Positions 37,790 to 50,921 of a stretch of DNA of 64,000 nucleotides are shown one piece after another (the first letter of the stretch is position 1; the number at the start of each line of letters is the position of its first letter). Below the pieces are notes generated by a model, which was not told where the DNA came from, ran no database searches, and saw only the letters and a program-made list of their open reading frames with translations. This DNA comes from Branchiostoma floridae (lineage: Eukaryota > Chordata > Leptocardii > Amphioxiformes > Branchiostomatidae), in assembly GCF_000003815.2 (NCBI RefSeq), contig NC_049983.1, positions 2,395,591 through 2,459,590 of the forward strand, read 5' to 3'. Made by a program: the position numbers and the translations under genes.

Positions 37790-37978
37790 TGTACAGATAC
37801 AGCAAATGTAATTAAGTTCGCGGGGATTTAACTTTAGAAAGGACCGTTCACGGTGGAACCATCCACGGTAGTCTTTCACTGCCTTGGAAAATGTTCGCGG
37901 TAGTTTTAAGTTCGTTGTGAATTGACAACGCAAAAACCGCGAACATAAAACAGTGGCCGAAATTTCTGCATTTACAGT
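37790..37978. repeat. CGCGAAC-rich MITE-like repeat
   Basis: Inverted GTTCGCGG and CCGCGAAC blocks and a terminus ATTTCTGCATTTACAGTA at the right; the left terminus (TACAGATACAGCAAATGTAA) is a diverged inverse. I recall this pattern as common in deuterostome invertebrates, which is recollection rather than evidence. Confidence 0.5.
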
Positions 37979-38104
37979 ACGCAATCTTGGAGATGCCGGA
38001 TACGTTTCTAGCTGATTGAACGCTAGCTCTCCTTAATCCGATGGGTAACCTATATATCCGATATATTCTAGAAACATAGTATCTTTAGACATGTCAAGTC
38101 AACT

Positions 38105-38240
38105 AGCAGTGGTTCAATTCAAATTATATTATATACAATTATTGCATTTTAAAACCACTGTCCGTTGACTTGATATCCCTTAATGCCTTTTTTTTAAAAT
38201 ATCAGATACAGGTTAACCCACAGATAACAATATTCAAGGG
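38105..38240. repeat. Fold-back family copy
   Basis: Contains CACTGTCCGTTGACTTG followed by ATATCCCTTAATGCC and ACAGGTTAACCCACAGATAA, matching the right arm of the family; the left arm is poorly preserved. Confidence 0.5.
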
Positions 38241-39539
38241 AAATGATTAGTCCTATCAGGGGTGATCAATATCAATATCTTGAGTCTTGTCCAGAAATAA
38301 ATCCCACAACACCAATTTCTGAGAACTGTTACGAGAGGTAATCAATAAGGCCCAATCTATACGCACGTTTTGCCGATATCTGTGGACATGTCGGGAAGGA
38401 TATGGAACGTTGGCTGCTGGACACCCGTGGCGCTTGCAGTCATAAACAGCTATATCATATTAGCCTAATGAGCCCGTGTTGTATGCTAATGAGCCCTCCC
38501 GAAGTCGGGACACATCTACACGCGTGTGGAAGCTGTCGGGGACCCCTGCTAAGCTACCGGGGACCCCTGCTAAGCTATCGGGCGAATGGTCCGGACCTTT
38601 CGGGAGAAATTTTCCCGATATCTTTATGGCGATATTGCAGTTCCATCTAGATGCTAAAAAAAAGCTGTCGGTGAGAGGTTGTAGGCTTGCCGATATCGGG
38701 AAAAACTGGGTCGAAATCGTGCCTAAGTTTCTGGGTCGCACCAAAACATAAAACCTATATGTCAAATTTCCGGACACAGTTACCAGAAATAATCAATTTT
38801 TTCGAATAGTTCATTACATGAGAAATTCGACCTACAAAGTGCTGCACTGCCAAAAAGATTTTTGTTTTGCTTACCCATGTGACATTTCATACATGGAGAA
38901 AGATTATTCTTGCGGGAAGAAAATTCAGGAATTCAAAACCAATCTGAACATTAAATCCTTTTTTTTGTATTTGGGAAATGAAAATGTTTTTATAATGATT
39001 GTTTATTGAGTGTAACAAATCGTCGAATACATGGTAGAGACGTAGTGCGCTGAATTACATATTCAGAAAATTAGAATATACACAAACATAAATGAAAACT
39101 TAACATAATCAAGTGATAAAAGCATAGTGATAAGACTAAACATTAACACCGTAAGACAATATAATACAGATGAGCTACTACTGCAGAGAAGAAGTTTACA
39201 ATGGTGATGGAAGATGTGAACTTGTGGTCAACTCAAATTATTGTTTTTTCCAAGGTTTCAAACACAAGAATTTTCAAGAAGTAGAAGCAAAACGTTCTTG
39301 TTTTCTTTGCAAATGCAACATTTTTTTTACAATACTCTTGCTTTGATTCAAGAAATACAAGAATTGGCTTCTTCCCTTTCTTGATATACCACAGGACTTG
39401 TTTTCCCATCGGTGGTTTTTTCTTGAGCATTTTTTGTTTATTTATTCATTTATTTGTTCTGCTGTTTACAAACAGCCAGGGCTGCTGGTGGATTACTGCA
39501 ACTAGCCGTGGGTTATTGTTCAGAAGGATTTGCACCAAC

Positions 39540-39720
39540 TCACACCACACCTCCATTTAACCTATACAAAGGGACGACACATTTTTCACTTAAGTAAAGT
39601 GAGGAAAGTCGTGTAAAGTGCCTTTCCCAAGGGCACAAGACCGGTAACACGGCAGGTGGATTCGAACCGGCGACCTCTCGGTCACGGACCGAATACACTT
39701 CCACTGTGCTACGCGGCCCC
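39540..39720 (-). repeat. tRNA-derived SINE, family 2, minus strand, 3'-truncated
   Basis: The minus strand starts GGGGCCGCGTAGCACAGTGG and has a perfect B box GGTTCGAATCC, then GTGCCCTTGGGAAAGGCACT. The same head and body occur at 57016; this copy stops after the TTTACACGACTTTCC block. Confidence 0.75.
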
Positions 39721-41899
39721 ACTTGAACATTCTTGGTTTTCTTATCTGTTATCTCAAAACTAAAATTTCTTTGAGATTTCTAAGAAAATGAAGTCATTAG
39801 TTTTTTTTTTCCTTTTCTTTCAATATTACAAGACCTATGACATTTGAGCTTTGCAAATGTTCTGAATGAGACCGAGGATGTACTCATCGGCCTTCGTATC
39901 CGATGCAAGGAATTGATTCAATTCTGGTTGCAGATCTCTAAAATCAGAGATGTAAGACAGTCTGCTCGTTACGTTACCGACCTTGCTTAGATCTCAAGTA
40001 ATCCCGCTGTGGTGATATGTTGATCCCGCTGATGATGGGTGTACTGAAGATGTGAAATGGAATAGAATGGAACGAACTTGAATTCCATATACGGTATGAC
40101 ATATGAAGCAATGAAATGAAATTAATGGAAGTCTACGAAAACAATATGGTTGAAGCATTAAAATACAAAGGTGGATGATGAATTGACATATCTTCTTTTA
40201 GAGTTTTAGCAATATTAAGGTAATATTACAATGTCGTTGTGTTTGCGTGGATCAATTATTCTCTCAAGATCAAGACAATACGCTACGCTTATTAACGATG
40301 AACATCAGATGTGAATGGCACGAAATTCTAAGGAAACGGAACTTAACGTTCCATTTCTTAATTCCTTTCCGTCCCATCACCTTTCCTCTCCTTTATTTCG
40401 CACTATCTGTGCTGTACATTGCTAACGATCTATCTTTTAGTGGCATATCACTGTAGCTGTTGTATCTCTAAAACCTTTATCCTTCAAGCCATGTGTGTAA
40501 AACTAAATAATACGAGTGTAAGGTCTGTGTCTGTCAGTGCACTCGACTATCCATGCTTGTGTATATGAACGAATCTATGCATCACAAAAATTGTCGGTTT
40601 TGCTGAAAATGTTGTCTCTTAAGACTCACATGATGATTTGGCCCAAGTCCAAAGTTGTTGCCATACTCCGGGTGCAAGGCCCCACATGAAAGCATGAAAA
40701 TCCATAAACAATGAATAAGCAAGAAATGCACATCAATAACTAAAACAAGAAATTCCTTTTAAAGAAGATTAAATTTAAAGTACGTTACGAATATTTGAAA
40801 TCTTCCAGTTGGGGTTACTGTGAGTGAGTTGATATTCTTCGTTGGCCGACTAGAATGCTAACCTGAGGCTTGGATGGATCTATTCTCCATAGGCCGCTGA
40901 TGGTAGCTGCTCTTAGCAGATAAACGGTCTACATGGGACGACGTACGCGTACGCAGTTGGATGATTACGCCCACGGGCAAGGTAGTGTTGCTGTTCACCT
41001 TAAAGTACCTAGCTGCACTCACACGAAGGTCAGCAATTTTCCTTCTTAAACTAGAGTCCCACGAACCCCTACCTATCCACGAAAGATCAATGATATCCAT
41101 CAACAACATCTATGTTGCTTACGGCCAAACACACTTATGTACATAGCTCTCTAGGGACCAGTAGTAGGGGATTTGAACCCGGAGAAGATCCACCCAAGAA
41201 GAAAAGATCTTGGAGTCGAGAAATCGCCAAAAAAGCTGCCAAACTTCTTCCGGATTTCTACCCGCAAGGATTTCTACCCGAATGGTATATTGGGTGGGTG
41301 AAGGTCAATGACCGACCGCGGGCGTTGACCTTTAGAGCTCCGGTCATCAACCCTTGATCAGTGCACAGATGAATCGGAAATAGAGTAGTTTCCTGGACTA
41401 TTTCGTTAGATGTGGATTCGATCTTAACCAAATTACCGCTCACCTAACAAAGCTCGGAAGAGTTCATTGACCGATTATCAGTGTACGTATGAACCGTGGA
41501 ATCAAGTAATTCCAGTACTATATCATTAGAGGAGGATTCGATCCCAAGCAAACAATTGTGCACCTGAGCTGAACTATGTCCAAGTTAGCCTGCCTTAGAG
41601 CCAGATACTAGTATTCGTTAAATATCTATACATTTTCAAAAGGGCAATGAATTTCCATCTTTATAGTGAAAGCCGCGGCGATTGGAGTGGGTGGACTCTA
41701 GTTAGTGTCCGGCTAAAGGGCAAAACTCCAGCCTGGGAGCGAACATTTTGTGGACAATGGGTTCTAGTGGCTGCTCTCAACAGATAACAGCGTTATGCCC
41801 AAGAAAAAATGTTACGGTGTTGAAAATAATTATGGTAAGTAGGTGCTGTCTACCTTTAGATATGTGATATCGGTCGATAATATGATATCCGGTCGATAA

Positions 41900-41930
41900 T
41901 GTATGTATGTATGTATGTATGTATGTATGT
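41900..41930. repeat. (ATGT)n microsatellite
   Basis: About seven perfect ATGT units. Confidence 0.9.
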
Positions 41931-42710
41931 ACTAACTTCCTACTAGTAAAAAGTTCTTCCCGCACCAAATGGTACATCTGACGGCGCCTATTTCCGTTCC
42001 TGGAGCCATTGGCCACGAGGATTTGTGCAATCACTACAACAGGGGTCTGGTCCACTGGTAGTGGTATGTGTTCAACTTCCAAGCTCTTTTCCAAATGCTG
42101 GGTGCTAAGCAGAAAAAGCAACTCATGCAATATTTTGAATCTTTGGTATGACTCGGCCGGGCATTGAACTCCCGAACTCCCGAAAAGTATTATACAAGAA
42201 TTCTATTTCGAATTTAACGTTAAGCAGCCAAATGTAGAATCTAAAATTTTATGTCATTTGCCAGAGAACTTTAGTTTAAAATCTGAAAGGCTAGCGTCGG
42301 CATTTTTTTTTGGGGGGGGGGGGGAATTTTTGTCGGTCGTGATTGGCTTACTTTAAAGTTCAAACACAACATTTTTCCTAGACCTTACTTAACTTCCTAG
42401 GTGATGGCTAAAAATTCACGCTCACGTAAAAGCTGAAAGATAAATGAACAATACATATTCTTCGAGAAGGTTATGCTATTGGTGGTACTTGTATGTATGT
42501 GTTATGTAATGTATGTTTGTATTTAGATGGACATCACACCAGTATGCACGTGTTGCTAAAGGAAAACTCCATATTTATCTAAAAGAGTAGGTGTCGCTTC
42601 CGGTGTGGCATTGGATCATTCAAATCTATTCGGATATGCAGGTTGTACACCATAGCACATCCAATTCAAAAGATCTAAAAAAATGATCTAAAAAAATGAA
42701 TATCTGCTGC

Positions 42711-42724
42711 AGTATCAAGGTCAC
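42711..42724. repeat. LINE target-site duplication, left copy
   Basis: AGTATCAAGGTCAC, identical to 45341-45354. It marks the exact 5' truncation point of the LINE. Confidence 0.88.
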
Positions 42725-45337
42725 GAGGGAGAGGATGAGGCTAAAGACGAGTTCTACAGTAGACTGTTGACAATTATCCAGAACAGGCCAAGACGTAACA
42801 TTGTCATCACCATGGGGGACCTAAACGCCAAGGTAGGAAATAACAACCAAGGCTTCGAGTCCATCATGGGAAAAGAAGGCTTAGGCACAATGAATGACAA
42901 TGGGGAGAGGTTTGCCAACATGTGTGCTACAAGCAACCTAGTCATAAGTGGGAGCATGTTCCAACACAAAAGGATACACAAAGCCACTTGGACATCACCA
43001 GATGGGTTCACAGAAAACCAAATTGACCATATTTGTATAGGGAAAAAGTTCAGAAGATCCCTTCAGGATGTTCGGGTCAAACGGGGAGCCGATGTCTCTT
43101 CAGATCACCACCTGCTGGTGGCAAGCTTAAGGCTAAAATTAAGGAGCAACTGGACAGGCCACAACAGAAGAGACAGTATAAAGTACGACACCACAGTTCT
43201 CAATGAAGCAGACAAGCTAGAAGAATTCCGGATCACACTGTCTAACCGGTTCCAGGTCCTGCAAGATGCAGAGAACATGGCAGAAGACCCCACGGAAGAC
43301 CCGATTGAGGAGAAGTGGGAGGGAATAAAAGAGATAATAACATCTACATGCCAGAAAGTGCTGGGTAAAAAGAGAAAACAGCACAAGGAGTGGATCTCAG
43401 CTGAAACCCTGGAAAAAGTAGAGGAGAGAAAGAAGAAGAAAGCAGTACTGAACAACTCCCGCACAAGAGCTGAAAAAGCACAAGCACATGAAGAATATGT
43501 AGAAGCACACAGGACAGTTAAGAGACACATACTAAAAGACAAGAAGGACTACATGGAGACACTGGCGACAGAAGCGGAGGAAGCAGCCCGCCATGGCAAC
43601 ATGAGGGAGCTATATGCTACCATCAAGAAACTCTCCGGTAAACGCACACAGTCAGACAGACCTGTAAAGGACAGCGATGGGAATACCATCCCGGACATGG
43701 AAGGACAAAAACACAGATGGGCACAGTATTTCGAAGAACTACTAAACAGACCATCTCCAAGGGAAACTGCAGACATCAGCCAAGCAGTCAGGAACCTGGA
43801 AATTGACTGTGGACCCCCAACAAAAAAGGAGATCCAGAGAGCTGTCATGCAACTGAAGAATGGGAAAGCATCAGGCCCAGACAACATCCCAGCAGAAGCC
43901 TTGAAGGCAGATGTGGAGACTTGTGTGGAGATGTTCTACCCATTGTTTCAATGCATATGGGAGAAAGAAGAGATCCCTCAGGAGTGGAAGGTGGGGCACA
44001 TCATCAAGCTGCCAAAGAAGGGAGACCTTAGCTCCTGCGCCAACTACAGGGGAATCACACTTCTCTCAGTCCCAAGCAAGGTCTTCAATAGAGTCCTCCT
44101 GAACAGGATGAGAGATGCTGTAGACCCGCACCTCCGTGACCAACAGGCTGGGTTTAGGAAAAACAGATCCTGCACAGACCAGATCACCACACTCAGAATC
44201 ATCTTAGAACAGTCCATCGAATGGAACTCACCCCTCTACATCAACTTTATCGATTGTGAGAAAGCATTTGACAGCCTGGACAGACAGTCACTATGGAAAC
44301 TACTGAGGCACTATGGCATACCCGAAAAAATCACCAACATCATCAAGAACTCCTATGAAGGGATGTCGTGCAGGGTAATCCATGGTCAACAGCTCACTGA
44401 TGCTTTTCAAGTGCGGACAGGGGTAAGGCAAGGATGCCTACTGTCCCCATTCCTGTTCCTTTTGGCCATAGACTGGTGTATGAAGACATCTACTGATGGC
44501 AGGAACAATGGGATAAGATGGACAGCTGGGAAATGGTTGGACGATCTGGATTTCGCAGATGACTTGGCACTCCTCTCCCATGCACAGCAGCAGATGCAAG
44601 AGAAGACCAGCTCCATAGACAAATGCTCAGCTACCCTAGGCCTCAAGATCCACAGCGGAAAAACTAAGATCCTCAAGGTCAATACCTACTGCAATAGCCC
44701 CATAACCCTGGCTGGAGAACCTCTAAAGGAAGTGGACAACTTCACGTACCTCGGAAGCGTCCTGGATAAACAGGGTGGGACAGAGGCAGACGTAAAGGCA
44801 CGGGTTGGAAAGGCAAGAACAGCATTCAAACAACTGGATAAAGTCTGGAGATGTTCAGATCTGAACATCGGTACCAAGATCCGGATGTTCAATACCATGG
44901 TAAAACCTGTTCTACTGTATGGTGCTGAGACATGGAGAACAACAGCTGGCATAACAAAGAAAGTACAAACATTCATCAACACCTGCTTACGGAAGATATT
45001 GAAAATCTACTGGCCAAACACCATCCGTAATGAAGAACTATGGCAACGCACCGGACAGGTACCAGTAGGGGTAGAAATACTACGTAAGCGGTGGACCTGG
45101 GTGGGTCACACCCTGCGCAAGCCAGCCTCAAGCACAGTGAGGGAAGCGTTCACATGGAACCCCACAGGAAAGCGCAAGAGGGGAAGACCTAGAAACACCT
45201 GGAGGCGAAGCCTGGACGCGGACGTGAGGGAGTCTGGCTACACATGGGGACAGCTGGAGGAAATAGCCCAGGACCGCCGGAGGTGGAAGCAGCTAGTTCG
45301 TGGCCTATGCCCAAGGATGGGCAGTAGGCCCAAGTAA
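42725..45337 (+). mobile_element. 5'-truncated RTE-like LINE: endonuclease C-terminus plus reverse transcriptase
   Basis: The frame is open from the first base after the target duplication to TAA at 45335, 870 codons without a break. It begins inside the AP-like endonuclease (GDLNAKVG with D32, SDHHLL with D127), then a basic linker, then reverse transcriptase with F-I-D510, the fingers/palm motifs (YRGITLLSVPSKVFNRVLLNRM, QAGFRKNRSCTDQI shortened here), RQGCLLSPFLF and F610-A-D612-D613. The C-terminus has GHTLRKP and a GKRKRGRPRNTWRR segment. Known: this order, the lack of a real 3' UTR and a short tandem tail (AAGT repeats) fit the RTE clade (BovB-like proteins often mislabelled craniofacial development protein 2). 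The 5' part of the endonuclease is absent, so the copy is incomplete. Intact frame and perfect target duplication indicate a very recent insertion. Confidence 0.9.
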
Positions 45338-45340
45338 GTA

Positions 45341-45354
45341 AGTATCAAGGTCAC
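45341..45354. repeat. LINE target-site duplication, right copy
   Basis: AGTATCAAGGTCAC follows directly after the (AAGT)n tail and restores the interrupted host sequence. Confidence 0.88.
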
Positions 45355-45545
45355 ATACCAGGTGGCCCAAAATTGACCTTGATCTTTGTCCTCCCAACAC
45401 CTACCCAAAAACCAAATATCATCGTAATCCATCGAGAAGTTCTTGAGTTATGCCCACTACAAAAACCCGGACACACAGACACACGAATAAACAAACAGAC
45501 AGACACACAGACACACCCAAAACTATATCTCCATTTTTCAGGGAG
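45355..45545 (+). repeat. Dispersed repeat that received the LINE
   Basis: The segment with CCAACACCTACCC and ACCAAATATCAT, then a short CA/GA-rich stretch, resembles 19148-19260 and the fragment 19528-19600, which share the ACCAAATATCA core and the preceding gene-free text. The LINE therefore inserted into an older dispersed repeat. Family unknown. Confidence 0.5.
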
Positions 45546-47523
45546 ATAAAAATCTTTATTACCTATGAAATACGTTGTTAGTTCTATAAAATCTTATAAA
45601 TACATCAGCAATTTTTCTTTTTTTATATCTATGTTAGCATCGCATTCCGAGGTAAAGTTAAATCTGAACCAGACATATAGGGTCGCCGATTTTCTCTGAC
45701 CGGGGCAATAAGACAAAAGGGGCCGCCGACATTAAAGCGCCAACTCTGTACCTACTCAGCACTACTCAGCCTTACTTTGTTCATGATATATAGGCCCATA
45801 ACAAGTTTTCTGGGTCTATTACAAGAGACGATTACTTTTGTGGCTGACGGAAATGCCATGGGAGACATTCAAATGACGATGCTGGGATTTGCTTGAGGAG
45901 ATAGAGATCTGATCCTACATGGGGGTCAAGGGCAAACACCGGAAGGTCATATGAGGGGGTCTGCATGTAGGATCCTGGTAATTCTTAAAGGGAAATGTAC
46001 GAAGGTTTATGGGTTCGCACTTCTGCGTATATCAAGTCCGTAATGGTTTTGTGTTTACATTTAGGGTAAAGAAAAGTTTGAAAGGAGGATATTATTCTTT
46101 TTGTTTCTTATTTAATATTGAAGGATGGCATAAAAATAGAAAACAATCTATGTCTTCTGGTTAAAGTAATATATATAAAACAAAGCAAAAATGTCAATAC
46201 CGTACTCGTACGGAGTTAATATGCACAGAAGGTTTTACGATACGGTACTGGACCAAACGCTCTAACCATATTTTCAAAACAACACCATGTAACCTTTTCC
46301 ATAGCCTTCTAGATTGTACGTATTTGTCGTTGAAAGTTTGGGAAACATCGAACGTGAATATTAAATCTGTGCATATAAATAGCATTCGTTGCGTTTCCCG
46401 TTATAGCCGGAATCAGAGACATAATAGATTTTCGTTAAGCTGAAACTACATTTGAGATACCCATTCGATTTTCATTAGGCCACACTAACTTAATTCTATG
46501 GATAACATCCACGAGTATTGCGTTTTGCAAAAAAACAACAACAAAATATCATCTCCTCTGAGTTTCCAAGTAAGTCCTGAACTTGCCGACTCATATCGCC
46601 ACAAAATTTGTGTAAAACTCATTATGTATAACCGCAAAATAACGTGCGAATTTTGTCAAACTGCGATTTGCGTATTCTCATCAAAGGCATACATGTGTAT
46701 AATCTACAGGTCTTGGAGCCATATACCTTATAATAATGTGCTTCGTTGATAGTTCATGTCACTATATCAAAGATCGATTACTTCAGCTGAGTCTGCTAAG
46801 ATGACCAAGGCAAAATACATGTGCCTCCTGCAAATACAGATTATTTATTTGTTGTTTCCTTTGATGCACTGTGTTCTGATGTTCAATTTGTAACGCCAGA
46901 TTTGTAGTTCTGTGGTTAAGTATAATTTTTTTGCTGTTTTTTTTTTTTAAATTTTTGGCCCACCCTTATCAGTTTTGGGGTCTCCAGAGGATGTCATATT
47001 CATATAATCAAGCCAGTCTGGCCTTATTGTCTTCAGTGTCATCTAAGGACGTTCAATAATAACGAACACTGACTTCATTTTCTCGATCACCGAGAGTTCA
47101 CAGCCGCGGTATTGTGGTAAGGCAATATCTCGTACTCAATATCCCCCGGTCACATTATCCACGATCTTCGGGCGTATCGATGGAAGGTTGGCCGTATTCA
47201 AGATTCGCAGATGGTTGCGCGTATTTTTTACCTGAAAACCGTCCATGTCAGACTTTGTACCTTGTGTAATTGTTGTGCAATAAGGTTATCATTATAAGCG
47301 AGGCTCGGGCGATTGCCGCAGACTCGTCATCTGATCAATGTCGGCGCAATGAGACAGGGGTATTTGGAGCCCTTTGCAGTAGACGGCGATCGTGCTTTAA
47401 CCGCGCTACGACGTATTTTTAATTTTAGTAGCCCCTGACTTCATGATTGGAAAATCATGCAAAATAATATGGTAAAAAAACGTGTAATGTATGACTAAAA
47501 ATACAATGATAAGTTTCTTTCAA
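45546..47523. other. Non-coding
   Basis: One MITE terminus (GAGGATGTCATATTCATATA) at 46986-47010; otherwise unassigned. Confidence 0.4.
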
Positions 47524-47830
47524 TCATTGGGGGCTTTTACAATCATTTGAGGAATTTCTAATGTCTAAACCTTCTTTGACATATTTTCCTATATCCGCCA
47601 TGCAGGTATTGTCACTTGTCATGATGTATTTGAATTTGCACTTTAGGTCCATTGAGATAAATTCTTTTGTATGAAATGACAGACTTCTGTATAGAGAATT
47701 GCGTATATCAGAATATTTGGCGTATATACACACAACCATAAAGTGATATTCGTCTTCAATTGACTCTGGATAGAATGGACAAACTCTCTGGTCGATAGGG
47801 ACTGTTGTGTGCTGTCTTGTAGCGCCACCT
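47524..47830 (-). pseudogene. C-terminal remnant of a non-LTR retrotransposon ORF2
   Basis: Reading the minus strand gives VCPFYPESIEDEYHFMVVC followed by IYAKYSDIRNSLYRS and ends at a stop at 47524. The C-P-x-C ... EDE-x-HF-x(3)-C-x(2)-Y pattern is the zinc-knuckle-like tail found after the reverse transcriptase in many invertebrate LINEs. No RT motifs remain upstream. Confidence 0.6.
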
Positions 47831-48074
47831 AGCGATAGTAGGGAGCAATGCAGTCTGTTGCGAATGACTCAAGTCAGATGTCAAATCGTTTTTAACGTAT
47901 AGTATGTTTGCTTGTGAGCGAAACATGATAACGCAAATACCGAAGTATCTCCTTTGCAAAGATGGACACAGGTCTGTGCATGTGTAATAAACCATCGTAT
48001 AAATAAAATCTCACAATGAGTGATCGGCAACAATGTTTACTAGATCAGAGAGGTTTAAACAGATGCTGATTTAA

Positions 48075-48195
48075 AACTGCAAATTTCTGAAAAAAATTGT
48101 GACTTCAAACCAACGTCCGTCGACTGAATATCCCTAAATACTCTGCTTTTTGTAAAATACAACGAATGTACAAGATATCCCTGGATAATAAAGTA
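48075..48195. repeat. Fold-back family copy
   Basis: Contains CGTCCGTCGACTGAATATCC and the following CTAAATACTCTGC arm. The other arm is weak. Confidence 0.5.
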
Positions 48196-50470
48196 TAACG
48201 TCAAATAGGCCACATATGATACTAAACTGAAAAAAGCCAGACATTTTAATAGTTGTCCATAGCATGGTAAAGTATGACGTGTATTACGGCTTTTATTTTC
48301 GCCATTTTTCTACGTTTCAGATGCATTATGCAACCTGTGTTTACATAGAGTGTCATGCAACATATGTCAATATTGATGTGAAACTTGATGGCTTTTTGCC
48401 TGGTTGCTGTCAACTTCCTTCTTCATGGTTGTTGCTCTTCATATCCTATTTTTACCACTAGGACAATGTATTGGTTTGATTAATGCTGGCATCCGAGTGC
48501 GCATCAATTTTCGTCCGTTTCCAAATACTAGTAAAATAATAGTAAAAAAAAGTTTCGGACCATACTGTAAATTGTATATAGCACTTTCAAAATGGGAAAA
48601 TGAATGCTGTAAGTCGCACAAAATATCGGAAGACAGAGATATCGATGTTGTAGAATACGAAAGTCATTCCCAAAGACAAAGATATCACATAGATTACATA
48701 CTGAAAGCAACTTCTTATTCTGGCCTTTTTTTTCACACGCTCGCATAAGTTTGGTTATTTCCAAAGGATATCATCCATATAATCAAAGCAATATGGCTTA
48801 CTGAAAGGTGTTGTAAGGTAGCCATTTGTACATATTGCACTCCCCTTTTTGATAAGTATGAAAAAAGTTTTATATGAAATGGTCAACTTCCTGATAAGGG
48901 TCTATTTACAGATATATGATGACAGAAATAAAGACAAGACCAGTGTGTGAAGGGTTTCCACATGTATATTCAACATTTGGATGGTGCACAAGCTGAAAAT
49001 CATGTGTATCCTTCATGTAATATTTACCATATAATATATACCAGGCACAATAAACCAGGATAAACTCTGACCTATATGGAACAAATACAGCAAAGAGAAA
49101 CAGTGAGTGAGATAATATAACGTTTGCTGATACACTCGTCTCCCGACTTATTATACCGTTATTCTCTCCAACATAGCACTGCAGTGACCTCTCTGATGTT
49201 TACCTTTCCACTGTTGTAAAATAGTCAGTTATATTTTCAGCGAAACGTTTACATGTATAAGTACTACACGACTTGTGATAATTTTAATAAGATCAAAGCA
49301 AGATAAAGGTGAAATCTAGGCAACACGATATTAACTGTCATGTGCTTCAGTAGAGCAATGTTATTCTTGATTAGATATATAGGTTCATATTTTGTTGAAA
49401 CTTAACTTGGACCTATGCAATCTTATGTGATTGCCGTACTTATCATCGTCTTCTTTGGTCTATAAATGTCAATACCTCTTCCTCTGTTATCTTCTTTTAT
49501 GAAGCCCTCTAAGGCCATATTAGCTAATAACGCTGAAATAGAATCACTTTCAAAGAAAGTCTTATTCTTACACACTCTTTCAACTTTATTATTCAATTGT
49601 TATCAATCCAGAAATATCATAGCAAATGATGCCTGCAGGATCAAACAGACCTCTTTAGAGGAAAAACTGTAAATGATAAAGCATAAACAAGTTCTGGTAT
49701 AGAAAGCTTAAAATAACTCCCCTTCAGTGGCTTCATGGGTTGCAAACCTGTTCTTACAGGACCAGGGCATTCCCGTATTTTTACCGCAGCTGGAAACTGA
49801 AGTCACAGGGCTGTAGTGCAACCAAGAACAAGACAAGCATTAGTTTCAAGCATACAATTGGCTCAATGATTAATATCTCAATGTCTAAATGGAAATATAT
49901 ATTGAAGCTATATAGATGTAGATGTAAAACATTATGAGTGCTGGTAGAAATTCTTGATAGATGAAAAGGTGCATCGTATTGCTCCAGAAGCAGTGAATCA
50001 CTTGTTATTTTTGTCAGACCATGTTGATTTATCATAAGGATGGCATCCTCTAGGAACCACAAAACGAGCGTGCGAATAAAAACATTTGGCCAAACAAATA
50101 ACCTTCATTGTGAAAAGTGATCGGGAAGATCTTAAATGATTGGCAAACTATAAATTCTTCATTTTTGTTATGTCAGATTTTGTCTCAAGAAAATAAGATT
50201 GACATTGGCATTATATTACATTAAAAAAAAATCCCATACATTGTTTAGTCTATAGCATATATGTACTCATTCTTCAGCTGGTCTGTACGATTTACAATAT
50301 GGTTTAATCTTTTTTTTCGAAACGGCCGAAAATTGAAGCAGAAGCGGATGCCATAAATATAACCAGACCAACAAGGCCTCAAGAGACCTAAAGCATTGAT
50401 CGATCGGCATTAAGTTTCACAATTAACAAACTTTAAGGCAGAATTCGAAGCATTAAGCTGTTTTAAAAGT
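48196..50470. other. Non-coding between LINE remnant and VWA gene
   Basis: MITE termini at 48762-48792 (GGATATCATCCATATAATCA) and 50020-50075; no gene and no polyadenylation signal that I can place for the VWA gene. Confidence 0.4.
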
Positions 50471-50511
50471 AATTCATTCTTTTTTTTTTACTGCGGCCAT
50501 CTCATTATTGA

Positions 50512-50921
50512 TCAGATCAGCGATTTCCTGATGGATCCCTGCGCACCTGGGGATGGTGGGGGTGGTGGGTCCCGCACGGCTGGGGGTGGCGGGTCCCGCA
50601 CGGCTGTGGGAGGTGGGTCCCGCACGCCTGCTGATGGTGGGGGTGGTGGGTCCCGCACGCCTGCTAATGGTGGGGGTGGTGGGTCCCGCACGGCTGGGGG
50701 TGGCGGGTCCCGCACGGCTGGGGGTGGAGGAGGTGGGTCCCGCACACCTGTTGGTGGTGGGGGTGGTGGGTCCCGCACGCCTTGGGGTGTTGAGGGTGGT
50801 GGAGGGACCTTGGATTTCAGGGGGGTCCGATCTCCACGGCCCCGTCCTCTGGCGCGTCTTCGGGTGGACTGACGCCTTCGGCCCCGGACCTGGCGGGCGG
50901 TCGATTGGGTCACGGGTATGG
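50512..50921 (-). CDS. Last exon of the VWA gene: Arg-rich then VRDPPPPP-repeat tail
   Basis: Acceptor is the pyrimidine-rich TTTGAGTTCTAG ending at 50922. Phase matching to exon 5 (one base carried over) selects the frame with an Arg-rich segment (RGRRRQSTRRRARGRGRGDR) followed by about eight V/A-R-D-P(4-6) units and a short end GAQGSIRKSLI before TGA. A second minus-strand frame stays open over the same DNA (A-G-P-T-T-P-T repeats, ending 50474) and is the main alternative, but it does not match the exon 5 phase at this acceptor. Confidence 0.7.

Larger units (their letters stand above)
38241..42710. other. Mostly non-coding
   Basis: A GC-rich patch at 38340-38750 has a CTAAGCTA(C/T)CGGGGACCCCTG-type duplicated unit and repeated CGATATC blocks, possibly a small MITE. 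The SINE at 39540 and the ATGT run are listed separately. An 83-codon minus frame at 40858-41109 has no recognised domain. Confidence 0.4.

Noticed and set aside
41112-41443. Possible gene fragments around 40.9-41.4 kb
   Set aside because: Short frames on both strands with no recognised domain or splice structure; may be a decayed repeat.
43105-43887. Minus-strand frames of 112-145 codons inside the LINE
   Set aside because: Shadow frames opposite the 870-codon reverse transcriptase frame; no domain similarity.
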